DNA of 15,982 nucleotides from Neolecta irregularis DAH-3 (taxonomy: Eukaryota; Ascomycota; Neolectomycetes; Neolectales; Neolectaceae), in NCBI GenBank assembly GCA_001929475.1, contig LXFE01000335.1, forward strand, positions 1 to 15,982. The letters run 5' to 3'. Position numbers and translations under genes: made by a program. Under the pieces are notes generated by a model, which was given only the letters and a program-made list of their open reading frames with translations, did not search any database and had not been told where the DNA came from. This document shows, piece by piece, positions 1 through 9,582 of this stretch; the stretch's first letter is position 1, and each line of letters begins with the position of its first letter.

Positions 1-19
1 CTCATTGATAACTGTCAAG

Positions 20-1424
20 ATGCCAAAAGTTCTGATAATCGGTGGTCTTTCTTCATGCGCTCGTCACATCGCATTGCAAATTCATAAACTGGGGATTGCT
101 GATCGCCTGTGTATCGTTGACAAAGGCGTGCCAGAAATGCAGTTCATGGATAAAGCATGCGAAGAGGCAATTCTTCCACATTTTATCCAAGGCGATATGT
201 CAGTACAAGGTGAACGTTTTGTATAAACAATTGAGCTGATCTCCAGCAACTGTCAACAAGATCTTTGATATGGATTGTTGGGACTGGGTTTTCAACTTGC
301 AAAGCGAGGTTCCGTATAATCAAGACGATCGTGTAAACAGGTCTTCAGTGATCAGATTATTAACGTAGGAAGGTTTATGAACAATCAATTTGGAGGTTAT
401 CCCTCCTACCGGCCAGGAAAGCGGCGGAGAGGGGAATCAAATGCTGGATCCAACTCAGCAGCTTTGAGGTGACAACGTTCAGCACAGCTTACTGTTGACG
501 CTGGTCAGGTTTACGAGGCGAGTCATAAACGAAAGACCGAAAATTGTCCAACTAAGCCTTGCTCGACTCGGGGAAAATGGAGGCTTAAGACAGAGGAATC
601 CCTTCAAAATATCCCTGGGTTCTCAAACTGAAAACATATCACATCATTAATCTCTTCTAGTCTCAACCTCGTTGTAGCAAGAAAAGCATTAGTCTACGGT
701 GCATATAATAATGCGGAGATTGCTATATAAGTCTATTATCACAACACTGTCGCTGACGCAAGGCACATGGCTTACACTCGGAACAATATTCAAATATCAA
801 AACCAAGAGTTACCACTGCTTGGAAAGGCAACAGACAGGTAAAATTCTGTCTGAAGTTATCGTGACACAAATAGGCAGAATACTGTCAACACGGTTGATC
901 TAGCTCGTGCTTTTATCCATCTGGCAGAATGGTACACGTCTCGGTATCAAACGCCTCCTACAAAGCCGTTGATATTCAATCTCTCTGATCCGTGTGATCT
1001 CCGTAATTGCCCCTGTGCATGATTAGAGACTAACCAGGAAGGTCAAAGCGGAATGGTAGCGCTATATAACGAAGCCTTTAATGTCAAAACCAGGTTCATC
1101 ATGATTCCTAACCTTTTCGCCAAATACATGATCAAATCAATTGCGGACGAATTCAACGAAACAATGATTAAAGACTGGTCTGAAATGCTTCGAAAAGCCG
1201 GAATTGCACATAGTCCTTTCAATCCTTACATGGACTCTGAACTTCTCGCTATTCGAGAGATTGCAATGGACGGGTCTAAAATTGAAAAGGAGACGGGTTT
1301 TAAATATCTTTACCCGGCTATGACGGTGGAAACCGGAAGTTCCCCCATACAAGATTATATTAGTCGAAAGTTATGGCCGCTAGTCACTGGCAAAGAACAA
1401 GTGGCGCATATCAGCTCTTACTAG
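20..1424 (+). CDS. NAD-dependent epimerase/dehydratase-like protein, copy 1
   Basis: Rebuilt from exons 20-209, 247-332, 373-468, 509-618, 661-698, 763-838, 875-1002 and 1042-1424; phases agree and give about 368 residues. The order of segments is that of an extended short-chain dehydrogenase: MPKVLIIGGLS nucleotide-binding strand, acidic end of strand 2 (CIVDK), WDWVFN, CWIQLSSFEVY, VVARKALVYG, NTVNTVDLARAFIHL, then a substrate-domain tail ending near SRKLWPLVTG. The third glycine of the GxxGxxG loop is replaced, and I see no clear YxxxK catalytic pair. The start aligns with copy 2 at 5034. One intron is unsettled: GT-AG 699-762 or GC-AG 701-731; the latter gives about 379 residues, closer to copy 2. 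Substrate unknown. The frame is open to the window edge, so an upstream exon cannot be excluded. Confidence 0.75.
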
Positions 1425-2086
1425 CTATCTCAGACCATAGATTATTAAGTATTAGACAGGTTTCTTTCATTTGGTTCTCCAGTATTCTGTATCATTGTGC
1501 TTTCTATAGCTATCATGAACATAAGGTGACCCAAAGTCACTTAGAGATCAATGATAGAGATTGTATCATGGGTCCTGTCAACTATGGCGTGTATTAACAC
1601 AAGTTCTATCAAAGTAAGTCTGAGGGAATTCATTGCTGCGCAAAATGTTCTAGAAGGTATACTTACACGGTCTTGGTAACCATCTCCGAGTTTCGTTCTT
1701 GTTTCTTCATAAGCTGTAAATCTATCTGATGTGTTCTGAACTTCTGATCCACCAATAAAATTGCAAGTTTTATAAAACCCACCAACCTCACCGCCTGCAG
1801 TTGGCTACCTGTAGAGCAGCTTATTTTACTGTATTGAATGAATGAGGGTCAAGTCTCAGTTTGACGGAGATTGCAGATCTGCTAGTGATAAAGAGTGCTG
1901 TCTTGTACAGATTCTAGATATCAAAGAATCATGCAATAGGAACCAATGCTGGACAACCCTTTTATTAAAAAGGGTTCTATATACCTGAAAATCAAGTAAT
2001 TCTGTCCTCGCAAGTTTAGCAAGCCTGTTAAGCTCGACGATCTCTCCAGTAAATGGGACATTCGTTCCTTCAAAGTCGGGTTGTAA
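1425..2086. other. Intergenic stretch, no gene seen
   Basis: AT-rich DNA downstream of the first epimerase-like gene. The only open frames are short, lack recognisable protein segments and do not join across plausible introns. It contains one perfect 9-bp inverted repeat (1955-1976), listed separately. I see no RNA gene. Confidence 0.5.
1955..1976. repeat. Perfect inverted repeat (9-bp arms, 4-nt loop)
   Basis: The left arm AACCCTTTT and right arm AAAAGGGTT are exact reverse complements around ATTA. No gene ends close to it and the role is unknown; it may be chance in AT-rich DNA. Confidence 0.6.
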
Positions 2087-2448
2087 CTACAATTCGTCAA
2101 AGAGAAAGTATCGCACCAAATATCTTAAAGCGTTCTCGAGGTTTTTGTTTCGTTTGAAATGTCCAGTGATATCACTGGCTTTGAGGTCTGAGGCACCTAG
2201 CTTGCCATCATCGAGGAGAGTTTGAAGGTTTTCAATATGAGCGCGTGTGAATTTGTAGTGGCCTTTGTTGTCGCATGGGTTGACCGTGAACGTTTAACTG
2301 TCATGTCATGCCTTGAACGCAAGCGCATGGGTGGCCACGATGGAATCCTGCGGGTCTTTGACTCATCAGAACTCGATTCTTTGTCGAACTCAATGTTGCA
2401 ATCGTCACTTTGAGATTCTTCTTCAGCAGACGTAAGTGTGTTTGAGAC
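2087..2448 (-). CDS. Possible gene fragment, unknown protein
   Basis: On the minus strand a frame beginning after a TAG acceptor at 2449-2451 reads an acidic, serine-rich segment (SAEEESQSDD, ESSSDESK), then a basic one (MRLRSRHDMTVKR). A second frame reads KFTRAHIENLQTLLDDGK and ends ...LRYLVRYFLFDEL before TAG at 2087-2089. A 29-nt GT-AG intron (2291-2263) would join them in phase. Further upstream, near 2523-2580, is a segment with TCAAC (CxxC) after an acceptor-like CTGACAAAAG. The composition looks coding and the segments are helical, but I recognise no family. It could be the 3' end of a longer gene or a relic. Confidence 0.3.
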
Positions 2449-3101
2449 CTAGGGGAACAGATTTGGCCGATACTGATTAGGCTGACGTAATCCCCCTTTG
2501 AATGTCCCTAGTTTTTCTCATTCACTGACACTGCAAGCAGCACATGTGTTAGGATCACTGTGTGAAACAGCAAGGCACTTTTGTCAGCTGGCAAAAATTG
2601 AAATAAACGCAAAAATTTCTAAGATTCATCTCGACAGTCAAAAAGATCGCCAAGAGCAAGTTCATAAAATCAATAGATTATTGTGCAGTTGTCAATAGAA
2701 TAAGTGAATTTATGTCGAGTGCTTTTGGCAGATATAGTCTCACGGGATCGTTGAGACCGGATACAGATAGCTATAAAAGGGCGATCTAGCCTTCCTTTAA
2801 AGACTGTTCTAGCAGAGCTCACATGTGAAACAGCCAGAGCAAAAAGAAAAGTTAGTTGAGACAAGAGGAGACATACGTCTACTGCGACAAGAGGAAAGTC
2901 ATTAGCTTCTTAAATATCAAGAGGAGAGACCGGCATGGGTTAAGTCCATTGACAAAAGAGGAGAGCCCGGAACAAGCAAAAATGTCAGGAACAGTCAATA
3001 TGTTGTCGCAATCCCCAATCTAGGCTAAGCTAGCAGCAGCAGCAATCGCAACAATCGCAGCCGCTGTCACAGTCACAGTTGTGCCAGTGTAATCATTCCC
3101 G
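2449..3101. other. Intergenic stretch with AAGAGGAGA-like repeats and a CAG-rich tract
   Basis: Between 2860 and 2965 a purine-rich motif like AAGAGGAGA recurs four times with small changes. One frame stays open for about 55 codons there (about 2856-3020) without recognisable content. A short AGC/CAG-rich tract lies at 3030-3080. No convincing gene. Possible upstream exons of the doubtful 2087-2448 gene fall here. Confidence 0.35.
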
Positions 3102-3849
3102 ATGCTCTCTCACTCCCAGGCACACGACTACTTCGACTACCCCCTAGACTCCGAACCCTACCTTTTTCCAACGCTCTCCATGCCCGCCATACGAGGGGCA
3201 ACAACATAACACAGGACGCCAATAATCATCGTGATAGAAACCCAGGAGCCCATGACTCTATGCAAGACATAACCTGGGCTTACGAGATACTTTCAGATAC
3301 AGAAAAGAGACTAAGGGATCAAAAGTTAGATATCGTAACCGACCTGTATAAGCACTTTTTTCAAAACTGCTTTAGACATCGTGATGAAGAGCCCACAGCA
3401 CAAATGGATAGTCTGTTCACTGAAGTGTTCAATGCTAGAAGACGATACCGAGCTCTTGGAGATCCAACGAATTTATTTGATATGGTAATTTCTTTCTGTC
3501 AACAGAGACTAACGTTCCCAGTTCTTCAGCAATTTTTCTACGCCACGAAGACAACCCATACCAAGAAGAGATGCATTCCCACAAAATCCTGATTTCAACA
3601 TCTTTTCTGCATCTGTACGTCGTCTTATCTCTAGTTTTTTTTGATTAGCCAGCCTTTCCATCCCGTCCATACCTCTCGATACAGCAGCCCTAATTTATAT
3701 TTCACTGCTTCTGTAAAGTTCAATCACCCTAGTTACACTAAACTTGACAGGTCTCAACGTGGGCCTCATGGTCAACACGCAACTCATACTTTCACGCGTT
3801 CCTTTTTCCAGATTATGCAAGATCCTACGAAGTTTGCGTCTTCCTTTAG
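3102..3849 (+). CDS. J-domain (DnaJ-like) protein, degenerate, possibly a pseudogene
   Basis: The clearest part is HRDRNPGAHDSMQDITWAYE followed by ILSDTEKR, the end of a J domain (loop, helix III). The loop reads HRD where the family has HPD, the motif needed to stimulate Hsp70 ATPase. Upstream, the segment PTLSMPAIR resembles the start of helix II but lies in another frame; the stretch between (about 3190-3215) is two bases too long and contains a stop, so helix II is broken or spliced unusually. Downstream, exons 3522-3614, 3653-3712 and 3751-3849 join through canonical GT-AG introns of 37, 38 and 38 nt, giving a Pro/Ser/Arg-rich tail. Neat introns argue for a recent functional gene, the J motif against function. 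Both ends are uncertain. Confidence 0.45.
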
Positions 3850-5033
3850 AGAGAACCTAACCCATTTAGGATTCGATGGCCATGTTTGGTAACGGTGATA
3901 TTAGATTCGGATGAGCCCTTCAATGCACAATGTGACCAATCGACCAAAGTGATTGATCCTGCAAAGACTGTGCATGTCGGGTATGTCCATATGTTGAATT
4001 GTGAGTGCAAGTGTTGGAGCTCGAGTACAATAAGATCAGGTTATATTACCTTAATGAGCAAAGCTCTACAATTGCAGCCTGCGTGTTACACACGCAAGGA
4101 AGATCGGCAATTCGATGAAATGGGGCAACCTGTATTGACATCTATAGAAACTTCATGCGCTAACTTAGTTCATTGATGATCAAAAATATTTGCCGCCCCT
4201 TTTGAATATCGTCGCGGATTGCCGTGACTAGCGTATAGGATAACACCCCTGATTTCGTGCTGGAATCTTGTAAGGACACACCTCGCTTTGTCCGTGGAAA
4301 CTCTACCCCTAAGACTAGCATCGAAGAATGAGAGGAGATCAGTCAAGTGTTTATAGGAACTATAAAAGTTTACCAGCGCATGACGATATGATGAAAACTC
4401 AGAACCTTGGCTTTAAAAGGGAAACATGACAATATTTGATGTGAACCACAAAAATGATTAACCAATTCAAATGAAGTTAAAATTAAATGCTTAGAGCAAG
4501 TTTCCTTTTAGAAACATGAAATTTTATTTCGACACTAGGGGTTGAGCGAAGTGTTGAAATGGAAATGTGTGAGGTGATGAGTCGCGCACAGAGTTAGGTT
4601 AAATCATAATTTCACATGTATGACGTGATATCCTTTGTCTAACGAGCCTCTTGTAACTCGTAAGAAGCCCATAGCGTAGTTTCATTCCCCAATCTTGTGA
4701 ATGCGTGCAAGAGCCGAGAATAGACTGATTGTGATCGACGGTTACGTTGAAAAATTAATGGGTAAGCGTAGGGTCTCGTCAAGAGCAAATCACCTGTTTA
4801 AAGGATAGATACTTTGTGGTTTCTTCATTAAGCCCAGTATTATTCTCTCACAAGCAAAAGATCATTGTATTTGTCAATCGTAAGATTCACTCATTGGTTT
4901 TGTAAAGTGAAACTTATGCAACGCTAATCGAAGCATCAGGGCCCCAGCAATATCTCCTGTAGAGACATAAAGTTCATAACCCAACCTTCAGAGGTCTCTC
5001 TATTTCTGCATTCTAATATTTCGCCTACCCAAT
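3850..5033. other. Intergenic stretch, one unassigned open frame
   Basis: An ATG-led frame at 3886-4176 (96 codons, with CECKCW and TSIETSCANLV) resembles nothing I know and could be a decayed extension of the J-domain gene. From 4180 to 5033 the DNA is AT-rich with stops in all frames. It should hold the promoter of the second epimerase-like gene; I see no tRNA or other RNA gene. Confidence 0.35.
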
Positions 5034-6397
5034 ATGTCCAAAATTCTGGTTCTGGGAGGTCTCAGCTTTCGAGGGAGAACTTTGAGTCTCCATATAATCA
5101 AGAATAATCTCGCTTCCAAACTATTGATTGTGGATAAATTAGTTCCCCAAGCAGCCTTTCTTACGAAGGAAATGACAGAACTTTTTGAACCACATCTACT
5201 TCAAGCTGATATTGCTCGCCCAGGTATTTCGTTGGAGTGTCGGTTCATTGACGAAAAAAGAGTCCAGCCAAAAAGTATTCGAAAAAGAAAACTGGGAGTA
5301 TGTTTATAACATGATAGCAGATATTCCATGCAACCAAGACAATTCAGTGCTTCTTTCCTTTGAGAACTTTGGCTGACAAGTAAGGTTTACCGACATGGGA
5401 TCTTGAATCAATCTGTTGTTCCTGCGTCGATAGCAATGAAGAAGGGATATTTGAAATGTTGGGTTCAAATAAGTAGTTATGAGGTAATTCAAATTATCCT
5501 CCATCAGAGTGAATACTAACCTTAGGTTTATAAATCTTCTCACGAGCCTAAAACCGAAGATTCTCCGATCAAGCCGTGTTCTAACCGAGGAAAATGGTTT
5601 GCAAAAACGGAAGCAGAACTGCAAAAAATCAAAGGGTAATAAATTATAATTTCTTCACTTGTATTGACCCACAAAATCAGCTTGCCTTTGGTAATCCTTC
5701 GAACAGCTTCGACATGGGGACCTTACTGTGTTACGGAGTCTTTGATATGGGCTGTCATGGGAGATGTATATAAATATCTTGGGGAACCAATTCCAATGAT
5801 TGGAAGGCCTGATACCAGGTATGCATTACTTCTCCCACGTGAAGTTAACTGAGTAGACAGAATGGCGTTCATGTGAACGATGTCGTTAAAGCGTTCATCT
5901 ACTTATCTATGAACTGGTATAGGCCCGGAATCATGGGCAAGAAAACTCCAATATTTAACCTTTCGGATAAACACGACATGAGCAAGTCTTGGTTTTTATG
6001 ACATGACTGACAAGGAGACCAAGGCCATGTCGAAGAGCTCTACAATGGAATGTTCCAGATCCAGGCAACATACTTCCATGCACCTCGACTATTATTCAGA
6101 ATTAGGCTTGAACAACTCTGTGACGAAGTCAATGACCATATTATGGAAACATGGAATCGAATGTTGAGGCAAGCGAACATTAAATCAACTCCTATATGCC
6201 CGTACATGGATTCAGATCTTTTTGGAATTCGAGAGGTTTCAATTGATGGGACACGGATTGAAAGGGTTACCGGGTTTGAATATGACATACCGCATCCGAC
6301 TCTTGAATTAGCCTTGGAGTTTATTGATAGCTTTATCTCGAGGAAATTGTGGCCGAAAGTCACAGGACCGGGGTCCATCGAGCCATTTACTGATTAA
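5034..6397 (+). CDS. NAD-dependent epimerase/dehydratase-like protein, copy 2
   Basis: Exons 5034-5230, 5268-5346, 5385-5483, 5526-5635, 5681-5818, 5857-5981 and 6015-6397 join in phase to 376 residues. The seven exons give an unbroken extended short-chain dehydrogenase order: MSKILVLGGLSFRG at the N-terminus, LLIVDK, YVYNMIADI, CWVQISSYEVYK, VILRTASTWGPY, GVHVNDVVKAFIYL and the C-terminal NDHIMETW, PYMDSDLFGIRE, GFEYDIPHPT region. Introns are 33-45 nt; the last (5982-6014) is GC-AG with a consensus-like GCAAGT start. Intron positions and several exon lengths (110 and 383 nt) equal those of copy 1, so the genes are old tandem duplicates. The nucleotide loop is better kept here than in copy 1. 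A YxxxK occurs at SSYEVYK but is not shared by copy 1, so catalysis cannot be claimed. Confidence 0.85.
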
Positions 6398-6662
6398 CTA
6401 TAATATTTTGTTTTGTTAAACGATATCTGTAGTAATGGGTTTTTTTGCGAGAGTAATCCATGTAATCGCTGGCGCAATCCGAGTGGGTTCCTAGAGAGAA
6501 TTGAATATTGATTTATTGTTTAAAGGTACATGCTAGAACGGAGATTGAAAAAAGCAAGCTAAAAAAGAGAAACCAAATAATAAAAGGCGGGGGGAGATAG
6601 ATGCAATTCGAACGAGGATGTTTGACGGGGATTATATGCAGATGGACATCTACCCAGGTACT

Positions 6663-7137
6663 CTACTTGGACCGACGGAAAAGTAAGATCCAGGGTTCCG
6701 GTACTTGAAATCAGGTAAATTCATGCAAGAAGGAGAAAAATTACCGTGGGTCTCATAATGCTCCCAGCCCAGGCTCTATCGCGGGTCAGTAGAGGACTGC
6801 GGGATGGCGAAATACCTGAGTAATGCCTAGTCCCCTCCATTCTTCTTCGTACAAGATCTTGAGAGTGCCTGTGTCGCCATCAAAATATTCCTTCGGAATA
6901 ACCTTCAACATCTGTTTTGGAAGCATGACGTGTCTATACTCGTGGGAGTCGTCTGAGTATCTGTCTATGAGTGTTTGCTCCTGACGAGAGCGCGTACCGC
7001 GGGGAATAGTGGATTAATTCTGCGAATTCCTCCAAACGAGCCCGTTCGGCGTCAGTCAGACTGCGGACAGAACGCGCATTTTTGCGCGACGGGGGCGACG
7101 AAACGAGGGCGGCGGTGTTTTTTGCGGTTGTGGCCAT
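6663..7137 (-). CDS. CKS1: Cyclin-dependent kinase regulatory subunit Cks1/Suc1
   Basis: Exons 7137-6998, 6960-6816, 6775-6745 and 6703-6663 give 118 residues. An Ala/Ser/Arg-rich N-terminal tail of about 40 residues leads into the Cks fold: [50 protein letters not shown] and [11 protein letters not shown]. Cks proteins bind the cyclin-dependent kinase and a phosphothreonine on its substrates. The hinge motif usually ends in His (PEPH); here it is Trp, which is odd at a well conserved position. The length is close to the S. pombe protein and shorter than S. cerevisiae Cks1. The introns (37, 40 and 41 nt) are all GT-AG. The start is the first ATG in frame with the domain after the upstream AT-rich DNA; ATGs further upstream in other frames are ignored. 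Confidence 0.93.
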
Positions 7138-7689
7138 TGCGCGACACAGTGGGTGATTGATTGATGGTGGTGAGCGGGACAGAAATGCACGCGGCGCCAA
7201 CGTGTTGTGTTTTTGTTCTGACCGCCAGAAAGTGCAAATCCAATATCCACAGCTGTCGTTCAAACGGGATATGCACCAGCTGCAGAACGTTTAAATATAC
7301 GTACGTACATAGGACAGTAGCATCAATAAAAAGAGCATTGAACACTCCGAGTTCGCGCTGTTTGTTTAACCAGGGAGCGAGTCGCAGCTTGTCTTGCTTC
7401 ATTCACGACTACTCTAATGTATGGCAGAATGGATAAAACAGTTCTACACCAGGGCTCGGTGAAGCTACACCAGTCTTCTCATCCTTAGCATCTTATCTAA
7501 GCAAAACCCGTTGTATTAGTGCAAGAGCAAAAAGTTTCATTTCTTCACGCCCGTACATAAACATAGTGCCAATCGGATATGTTCGGCACGGTCCGATTTT
7601 CTCCGAGTCAACCAACCACCATCCTCCATACCCGACCTCCAGCAAGACTTCGCGCTCAACTTATAACGCGTCACCAAGCTCCCAACGCT
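7138..7689. promoter_or_regulatory. Divergent intergenic region between CKS1 and the Rsc4-like gene
   Basis: About 550 bp separate the two divergent starts, so both promoters should be here. Short open frames on both strands show no protein character. A TTTAAATATA stretch lies at about 7290-7300. An in-frame ATG at 7579 could extend the Rsc4-like protein by 37 residues, but the Thr/Arg/Pro-rich extension looks untranslated and the start at 7690 fits better. Confidence 0.4.
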
Positions 7690-9502
7690 ATGGATAAAAG
7701 AAAAGCAACATTTGAAGACGACTCGCGAAGAAGTAAAAGGTCAAAGTCAACCCCAAATTCAAACGTACTTTTGCCGTTTGTCACATACTCACTGTTTTTA
7801 GAAACCGCGAAATGATATCGCTAAGTTGTTTCGACGCGATTGTGAGAGATTACTCGAACTGTTGTCAAAGTCGCAAAATGAACAGTAGGCGACGTGGTTC
7901 ACAGTGCAAAACTGACGAATAAAGCAAACAAGCATTGACAACTCATTTCGCCAAACTTCCCTCAAAAGCAAACGCCCCTGACCCATTAATAGCTGACGGT
8001 CGTAGAAACAATATGCGGATTATTACAAGCGTATTCAAAAGCCAATCAGCCTGACCGAAATTAAGGTATCATAGATCAAAAAAGGGGAAGAAATCATACT
8101 TATTGAAAGGAAGCGTTCAGTCGGGGGACTTATACCTCGCTCGCTGCTCTCCGTGCAGATATCAAGCTCATGATTGCAAATGCCAAGAGATATAACGAAG
8201 AAGGCTCGCCTGTTTTCAACGATGCAGTAGAAATTGAGGAACCTTTTTTCTCTATGAAATCTAACAAACGTAGAAAATCATCAGCTCTTTTATACGCGAA
8301 AAAAACAAGTCGAAAACGTGGTATGATATCGCTTTGGAGATATTAGATGATGTAGTCTATGATCAAGACGAGCACGGTCGTTATTACTCAGAGTTGTTTA
8401 TGGAATTACCATCAAAAAAAGACTATCCTGATTATTATAAAATAGTCAAAAAGCCGGTTTGCTTTGCTCAAATTGAGGTATATCTTGTTCTGCAGACGTG
8501 ATGGAGACTGAGAGAAGAACTATTTGAAAAAAGGACTGTATTCGAGTTTGGAAGAGGCCGAGGCAGATCTCAAATTGATCGTCTTCAATGCAGAGACATA
8601 TAATGAAGCTGGGAGTTTTGTGGTCCAGGATGCCCATGCTTTATGGGTCAATATTCCCTCTGTCAGATTACTGATCTGTAGAATTCATACCTTGTCAGCA
8701 AGGAGAAATCACCACTAGGTGGTGGACCTTCAAAAACTGTATTTCTCATAACCTCAACGCATCTTCTCTGACGATAGAACCTCAAAGTGAAACTAAACCT
8801 CTTTCAATCACCAGCAGCGTCGTCACAAACGCCCGCCCCAAAACTCAAGATAACATTACGAAACAAACCATCTACGCCTCAAGTTCCTGTTAAATCTCAG
8901 ACTCCAGAGCCATCTCCGATTGTTAATGAACTACCAACGCCCCAATTCAAATCGCCTCCAAAGGCAATGATTATACCCACTCGTCTTGCAACTCCAGCCA
9001 AGGACGAAGAGGAGGAAGTTGTGGTGCCTCCCCCAAGTCCTTCAAAGGCAGTCATTCGAGAACTTCTCGAACCAAATTGGAAGTGGAATCTTGATCGAGG
9101 TATACTGCAACATTCGATTGATATACTAACCGACCAGAAAATCCTCTGATAACTCTGTGCTCCCTCAACTCTCCCAAAAACCTTGGAATCGAACCTCCCT
9201 TTTTGTTGCATATTCCTGCATCCCAGACACCGTCGCCATCGATATCTCATACGCTTCCTTCCCATCACCACATGCTCTCAATAACACCATCCCTTATGCT
9301 TAACCTGCGTAATTACATTCTCACAGTGACCGGGAATGGGAAAAAGCTGGCGCCGATGGCAAGAGGATCAAAGAGCACATTTGAGATGAAGCTCGGGTTT
9401 GGAGTGAATTTCCTGGAGGTGGGTGTTACAGCAAAAGATGTCGAGAATGAGGATTGTGTAAAGGAGAGGTTTAGGGTGTTTGTTGTGAGAAGATTTGGGT
9501 AA
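7690..9502 (+). CDS. Tandem-bromodomain chromatin-remodelling subunit, Rsc4-like
   Basis: Ten exons (7690-7764, 7802-7884, 7925-7967, 8006-8065, 8110-8226, 8274-8477, 8518-8646, 8682-8738, 8778-9099, 9138-9502) give 484 residues. After a basic MDKRKA... tail come two bromodomains: the first about residues 45-130 (FAKLPSKKQYADYYKRI, NAKRYNEEGS), the second about 141-237 (FMELPSKKDYPDYYKIV, NAETYNEAGS). Each keeps the acetyl-lysine-binding Asn (N116, N223). A Pro/Ser/Lys/Glu-rich linker follows, then a beta-rich C-terminal module (about 340-484) like that of fungal Rsc4-type proteins. The inferred role is reading acetylated histone tails within an RSC/SWI-SNF-type remodeller in the nucleus. Introns are 35-47 nt; 7968-8005 is GC-AG. 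It could instead be an Rsc1/Rsc2 relative, but I see no BAH domain. Confidence 0.9.
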
Positions 9503-9582
9503 TTGTGGTTATATTGTACATGACTCGATGTTATACATATTCCCAAGACACGCTTTTGCTTAATGCTGAAAGAGCGGGACTT

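Noticed and set aside
1003-1026. 24-nt intron, or a frameshift, near the end of epimerase-like copy 1
   Set aside because: A 39-nt intron ending at the second AG (1041) keeps the frame and matches the DMRDQG region of copy 2 better.
1955-1976. Hairpin as a transcription terminator
   Set aside because: Stem-loop terminators are a bacterial feature; the setting is fungal and no gene ends next to it.
3028-3085. AGC/CAG-rich tract as a microsatellite or polyglutamine stretch
   Set aside because: Only four perfect units, the rest is irregular, and no frame through it belongs to a supported protein.
6040-6378. Minus-strand open frame of 112 codons
   Set aside because: It is antisense to the conserved last exon of epimerase-like copy 2.
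7968-8005. Apparent 38-nt insertion with non-GT, non-AG ends in the first bromodomain
   Set aside because: On first reading it seemed non-canonical; shifting the borders gives a GC-AG intron that restores LPSKKQYADYY exactly.
8897-9271. Minus-strand open frame of 124 codons
   Set aside because: It is antisense to the Pro/Glu-rich linker of the Rsc4-like gene, which has clear homology and matching splice phases.
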